Source: Saccharopolyspora phatthalungensis (GTDB taxonomy: Bacteria; Actinomycetota; Actinomycetes; Mycobacteriales; Pseudonocardiaceae). Taken from it: a stretch of DNA of 64,000 nt. The translations under genes were made by a program, and so were the position numbers. Below are positions 60,740 through 64,000 of this stretch, piece by piece. The notes below the pieces were generated by a model. It was not told where the DNA came from and searched no databases. It saw nothing but the letters and a program-made list of their open reading frames with translations. The stretch's first letter is position 1. The number at the start of each line of letters is the position of its first letter. The stretch lies in the NCBI RefSeq assembly GCF_014203395.1, contig NZ_JACHIW010000002.1, positions 1 to 64,000 on the forward strand, in the 5' to 3' direction.

Positions 60740-61591
60740 TCAGAGCGCCCCGGCGTCGCGTGCCGTGTAGACGGTCGGGTAGATCGGCCGGAATCCGAGC
60801 TCGCGCCGGATCTTGCCGGAGTCGAGGACATCGCCCCAGGGGTTGTCCAGCGGTCGGTCCGCGGCGTCCGGGCTGGCCGGTTGCCCGTTGATGTCCAGCA
60901 ACTCCAGCGCGGTGACCGCCGAGTCGTCCGCGACGTTGAACACCTCGCCGTCCACGCCGGCCGCCCAGGTGAGCCGGATCAGGGCCTGGCTGACGTCGGC
61001 GTGGTGCACCAGGTGGAACCGCTTGTGCAGCGGCCATTCGGTGGCCCAGATCAGGGATTCCGACAGGTGCGGGTCGCCGTCGCCGTAGACGAACGCCAGC
61101 CGTGCCACGCGCAGCGGCAGCCCGTCGGTGCGGTGCAGATCCAGCAGTGCCTTCTCGCCGTCTGCCTTGCTGATCGGGTAGGCGCCGAAGCCCTGCGGCG
61201 GGCTCATCTCGTCGGATTCCCGCGCAGGCCGGCCTGGCCCGGCGCCGTAGACGAGCGACGTGCTGGCGTAGACGAAGCGCTCGACACCGGCCTGCAGGGC
61301 CGCCTTGGCGAGCTCGACGGTGGCGGTGTGGTTGGTCGCGACGGCCTCTTCGTCGGAGACGCCGCGGAACGCCGCGCCCAGATGTACCACGGCCTTGGCA
61401 CCGTTGAGCGCGGTGTCCAGGTCGCTGCGGTCGGTGAGGTCGCCGATGGCGACCTCGGCCCCCAGTTTGGCCAAACCTTCCGCGCGGCCGGCGTCGCGGG
61501 CCAACACTCGGACCGGGCGGCCCTGGCGGAGCAGGCGGGGTACGAACCGACTGCCGACCCGGCCGGTGGCTCCGGTGACGAGGATGGTCAT
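60740..61591 (-). CDS. NAD(P)-dependent epimerase/dehydratase family protein
   Basis: 283 residues, extended SDR. TILVTGATGRVGSRF is the dinucleotide motif. FVYASTSLVYG and GAYPISKADGEKAL carry the catalytic Ser and Tyr-x3-Lys. NVADDSAVTALELL is the C-terminal substrate side. It may act on a sugar nucleotide or reduce a polyketide/aldehyde intermediate. ATG 61591 follows AGGAGG. It is divergent from the marR gene, and the shared region holds an inverted repeat, so it is probably controlled by that regulator. Confidence 0.82.
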   Translation of the reverse strand: MTILVTGATGRVGSRFVPRLLRQGRPVRVLARDAGRAEGLAKLGAEVAIGDLTDRSDLDTALNGAKAVVHLGAAFRGVSDEEAVATNHTATVELAKAALQAGVERFVYASTSLVYGAGPGRPARESDEMSPPQGFGAYPISKADGEKALLDLHRTDGLPLRVARLAFVYGDGDPHLSESLIWATEWPLHKRFHLVHHADVSQALIRLTWAAGVDGEVFNVADDSAVTALELLDINGQPASPDAADRPLDNPWGDVLDSGKIRRELGFRPIYPTVYTARDAGAL

Positions 61592-61648
61592 GACATGAAC
61601 CTCCTGAAGGCATGCGTTGTTGGGATCTGCACCCACCGTAGCACAAAC

Positions 61649-61679
61649 TTGGAGCGATCAAACTATTTTGCCGCTCCAA
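61649..61679. promoter_or_regulatory. Candidate MarR operator
   Basis: TTGGAGCG and CGCTCCAA form a perfect 8-bp inverted repeat separated by 15 bases, between the divergent epimerase and marR genes. Spacing fits a MarR dimer site or two half-sites. Binding is inferred. Confidence 0.55.
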
Positions 61680-61717
61680 CTTTTTCGGATCGTCCGAACC
61701 CGACGTATCCTGGGACA

Positions 61718-62161
61718 ATGGCAGAGCGCGGCGGCAACCGGACCGAACGGCTGAGGGCTGACATCTGGCAGGCGCTCTACGGCCTCTTCATGGCCGAGCA
61801 CGAGAGCCACCTGGAAGCCGCTGCCGAGCTGGACGTCACGCCGGGCGATCTCAAGACGCTGATCGCGCTGGAGCCCGGCCGGGCCGACCGGATGCGTGAC
61901 CTGGCCGAGAAGTGGCGGTGCGACGCCTCCACCGTCACCTGGGTCGTGAACCGGCTGGAGACACGCAACCTCGTGGAGCGGCGGGCCCACGAGTCCGATC
62001 GCCGGGTCAAGGTCGTGGTGCTCAGCGAGCGCGGCGTCAAGCTCCGGACCAAGCTGCTCGAACACGTCTACCGCCCGCCCGAGGTGCTCGCCAATCTCTC
62101 CGCCGCCGAGCTGCAAACGCTGCACGAGCTCGTGAAACGGCTTTGCCCGGGCCCCGCCTGA
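61718..62161 (+). CDS. MarR-family regulator
   Basis: 147 residues. Winged helix with DLAEKWRCDASTVTWVVNRLE as recognition helix region and LVERRAHESDRRVKVVVLSERG as the wing, the classic MarR DxRxK pattern. N- and C-terminal helices provide the dimer. It lies between the epimerase (divergent) and KS-alpha (same strand), and the perfect inverted repeat upstream is a likely binding site. It may respond to the polyketide product. The ATG at 61718 has only a weak ribosome site; GGGAC precedes it. Confidence 0.87.
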   Translation: MAERGGNRTERLRADIWQALYGLFMAEHESHLEAAAELDVTPGDLKTLIALEPGRADRMRDLAEKWRCDASTVTWVVNRLETRNLVERRAHESDRRVKVVVLSERGVKLRTKLLEHVYRPPEVLANLSAAELQTLHELVKRLCPGPA

Positions 62162-62344
62162 AGCTGTCCACAGTGGACTTCTGACGCGCGCCGATCGACA
62201 TCACACCCCGCCCAATGCTCTTCCAAGGTCCGCTCAACCGCACCAATGCACGCTTGGCGGCGTGGAGTTCTGCGGCGGCGCGGGAAACCGCGCACCAACC
62301 GGTGCCGCCGCCGACCGCCGTCACCAGGGAGGGGCCTGCGTGCC

Positions 62345-63631
62345 ATGTCGAGCAGTAGCGTGAGGAACCGGCGTGTCGTGATCACCGGCGTCGGCGTCGT
62401 GGCGCCGGGCGGTATCGGCACCAAGGCATTCTGGGCCTTCATCACCAGCGGCCGCACCGCCACCAGGCAGATCTCGTTCTTCGACCCGACGCCGTTCCGG
62501 TCCCGGATCGCCGCGGAGTGCGACTTCGACCCGGCCGAGCACGGTCTGTCGCCGCAGGAGGTCCGCCGGATGGACCGGGCGGCGCAGTTCGCCGTCGTGA
62601 GCGCGCGGGAGGCGGTGGCCGACAGCGGGCTGGAGCCGGAGTCGGTCCCGGCCGCCCACTGCGGGGTGAGCATCGGCAGCGCCGTCGGCTGCACCATGAG
62701 CCTGGAGCGGGAGTACTCGGTGGTCAGCGACGGCGGACGCGGCTGGCTGGTGGATCCCGACTACGCGGTGCCCGCGCTTTACGACTACCTGGTGCCCAGT
62801 TCGCTGGCCCGGGAGGTGGCCTGGGCGGTCGGTGCCGAAGGGCCCGCCGGGGTCGTGTCGGCCGGCTGCACCTCCGGGCTGGATGCGGTCGGCTACGCCG
62901 TGGACCTCATCCGCGACGGCAGCGCCGAGGTCATGGTCGCCGGCGCTACCGACGCGCCGATCTCGCCCATCACGGTCGCCTGCTTCGACGCGATCAAGGC
63001 GACCTCGCCGCGCAACGATGACCCGGAACACGCCTCCCGCCCGTTCGACCGGACCCGCAACGGGTTCGTGCTCGGCGAAGGCGCGGCGGTGTTCGTGTTG
63101 GAAGAACTGGAAAGCGCCCGCCGCCGCGGCGCGCACATCTACGCCGAGATCGCCGGATTCGCCTCGCGCTGCAACGCCTTTCACATGACCGGGCTGCGCA
63201 GCGACGGCCGGGAAATGGCCGAGGCGGTCCGCTCGGCCCTGGACGAGGCGCGCCTCGATCCGACCGCCGTGGACTATGTCAACGCGCACGGTTCGGGCAC
63301 CAAGCAGAACGACCGGCACGAGACAGCGGCGATCAAGGCAAGCCTGGGCGAGCACGCCCGCAAAGTCCCGATGAGCTCGATCAAATCGATGATCGCGCAT
63401 TCGCTGGGCGCCATCGGGGCGATCGAGATCGCCGCGTGCGCGCTGTCCATCGAGCACAGCGTGGTGCCGCCGACGGCCAACCTGTACCACCCGGATCCGG
63501 AATGCGATCTGGACTACGTGCCACGGCAGGCGCGCGAGCACCGGGTGGACGTCGCGTTGAGCGTCGGCAGCGGATTCGGCGGCTTCCAGAGCGCGATGGT
63601 GCTGCGCCGACCGGACCGGGCCCTCCGGTGA
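62345..63631 (+). CDS. Type II PKS ketosynthase alpha
   Basis: 428 residues, beta-ketoacyl synthase. [16 protein letters not shown] has the active Cys. [15 protein letters not shown] and [15 protein letters not shown] carry the two catalytic His residues. The N-terminus [15 protein letters not shown] is typical of minimal-PKS KS-alpha. It extends a malonyl chain on an ACP with its KS-beta partner. The ATG at 62345 follows GGAGGGGCC. It overlaps the next gene by GTGA, as KS-alpha and KS-beta usually do. No ACP gene is inside the window. Confidence 0.95.
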   Translation: MSSSSVRNRRVVITGVGVVAPGGIGTKAFWAFITSGRTATRQISFFDPTPFRSRIAAECDFDPAEHGLSPQEVRRMDRAAQFAVVSAREAVADSGLEPESVPAAHCGVSIGSAVGCTMSLEREYSVVSDGGRGWLVDPDYAVPALYDYLVPSSLAREVAWAVGAEGPAGVVSAGCTSGLDAVGYAVDLIRDGSAEVMVAGATDAPISPITVACFDAIKATSPRNDDPEHASRPFDRTRNGFVLGEGAAVFVLEELESARRRGAHIYAEIAGFASRCNAFHMTGLRSDGREMAEAVRSALDEARLDPTAVDYVNAHGSGTKQNDRHETAAIKASLGEHARKVPMSSIKSMIAHSLGAIGAIEIAACALSIEHSVVPPTANLYHPDPECDLDYVPRQAREHRVDVALSVGSGFGGFQSAMVLRRPDRALR

Positions 63632-64000
63632 CCGGCGCAGTGGTGATCACCGGCCTGAGCGCGGCGGCGCCCAACGGGCTGGGCACCGACGAATACTGGT
63701 CCGCCACCCGCACCGGGACCAGCGGCATCGGCCTGATCACCCGGTTCGATCCGGCCGGGTATCCGGTGCGGCTCGCCGGCGAGGTGCCCGGGTTCGACCC
63801 GGCCGAGCACCTGCCGAGCCGACTGCTTCCGCAGACCGACCACATGACCCGGCTGGCGCTGGTGACCGCGGCCTGGGCGCTGCGCGATTCGGCGGTCACC
63901 GCCGAATCGTTGGGGGAATTCGACATGGGCGTGGTGACCGCGAGCGCGTCGGGAGGTTTCGAGTTCGGCCAGCGCGAGCTTGAGCGGTTGTGGGGCAGCG
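63628..64000 (+). CDS. KS-beta / chain-length factor (partial, cut by window end)
   Basis: The first 124 residues of a second ketosynthase-like protein starting at GTG 63628, which overlaps the KS-alpha stop. [21 protein letters not shown] and [20 protein letters not shown] match type II PKS chain-length factors. The active-site region, where Gln should replace Cys, lies beyond the end, so KS-beta identity rests on order and overlap. Confidence 0.88.
   Translation, partial: MTGAVVITGLSAAAPNGLGTDEYWSATRTGTSGIGLITRFDPAGYPVRLAGEVPGFDPAEHLPSRLLPQTDHMTRLALVTAAWALRDSAVTAESLGEFDMGVVTASASGGFEFGQRELERLWGS

Overview
This is a high-G+C actinomycete chromosome segment, most likely from a Pseudonocardiales organism such as Saccharopolyspora. 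The main reasons are a full-length Emb-type arabinosyltransferase (16638-19814), which implies an arabinogalactan wall, the XRE/DUF397 gene pair, GTG-rich starts with 4-nt GTGA overlaps, and a type II polyketide locus. The genus is an inference from gene content. I saw no rRNA, tRNA or CRISPR array.

Layout. From 0.2 to 6.9 kb there is a surface-glycan group: two GT2 glycosyltransferases, a DUF2304 protein, a flippase-like membrane protein, an NAD-sugar epimerase and a DUF6541-type membrane protein. From 7.3 to 12.6 kb there are a broken small ORF, a MaoC hydratase, a zinc-ribbon MBL-fold protein, a small Cys-rich protein, an rtcB-archease RNA-repair operon and a covalent-flavin oxidase. From 13.3 to 16.4 kb lie small accessory genes, including a SLOG-fold protein, a truncated gene duplicate and an XRE/DUF397 pair. 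From 16.6 to 24.6 kb there are emb, an AEC transporter, a PptH-PptT-like pair that would remove and add phosphopantetheine, and a methyltransferase/MarR pair. From 24.9 to 27.7 kb an ADH, amidohydrolase and MIP18 trio resembles the accessory genes of propane monooxygenase operons, but no monooxygenase is present. From 27.9 to 33.2 kb there are a two-domain LigD-like protein, a type II NADH dehydrogenase-like protein, an ammonium transporter and a lipoate-ligase-fold protein. From 33.3 to 35.4 kb an ECF sigma/zinc anti-sigma operon faces a Rieske lipoprotein gene. Both are preceded by SigL-type promoters (TGAACC-N16-CGTG). From 35.6 to 38.4 kb there is a copZ-copA copper operon behind a CsoR-like operator.

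The most interesting block is 39.9-51.2 kb. Two operons, each preceded by a Fur/Zur-like AT-rich palindrome, encode an ATP-grasp ligase, a DUF4213/DUF364 'heavy-metal chelation' protein, an SbnA/cysteine-synthase-like PLP enzyme, a dipeptide-epimerase-type enolase-superfamily enzyme, an MFS exporter and a methyltransferase. The second operon is a complete peptide/nickel-type ABC importer. I read this as a candidate undescribed zinc- or metal-regulated metallophore system: synthesis, methylation, export and re-import.

From 51.2 kb to the end there are a TPR-CHAT protein whose His/Cys dyad is replaced by Gln/Asn, an intact IS4-family element (54759-56280, 8-bp target duplication), and the left edge of a type II polyketide cluster. 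That edge holds a bicovalent FAD oxidase, a SARP activator, a methyltransferase, an NAD-epimerase, a MarR regulator, KS-alpha and the start of KS-beta/CLF, which is cut by the window end.
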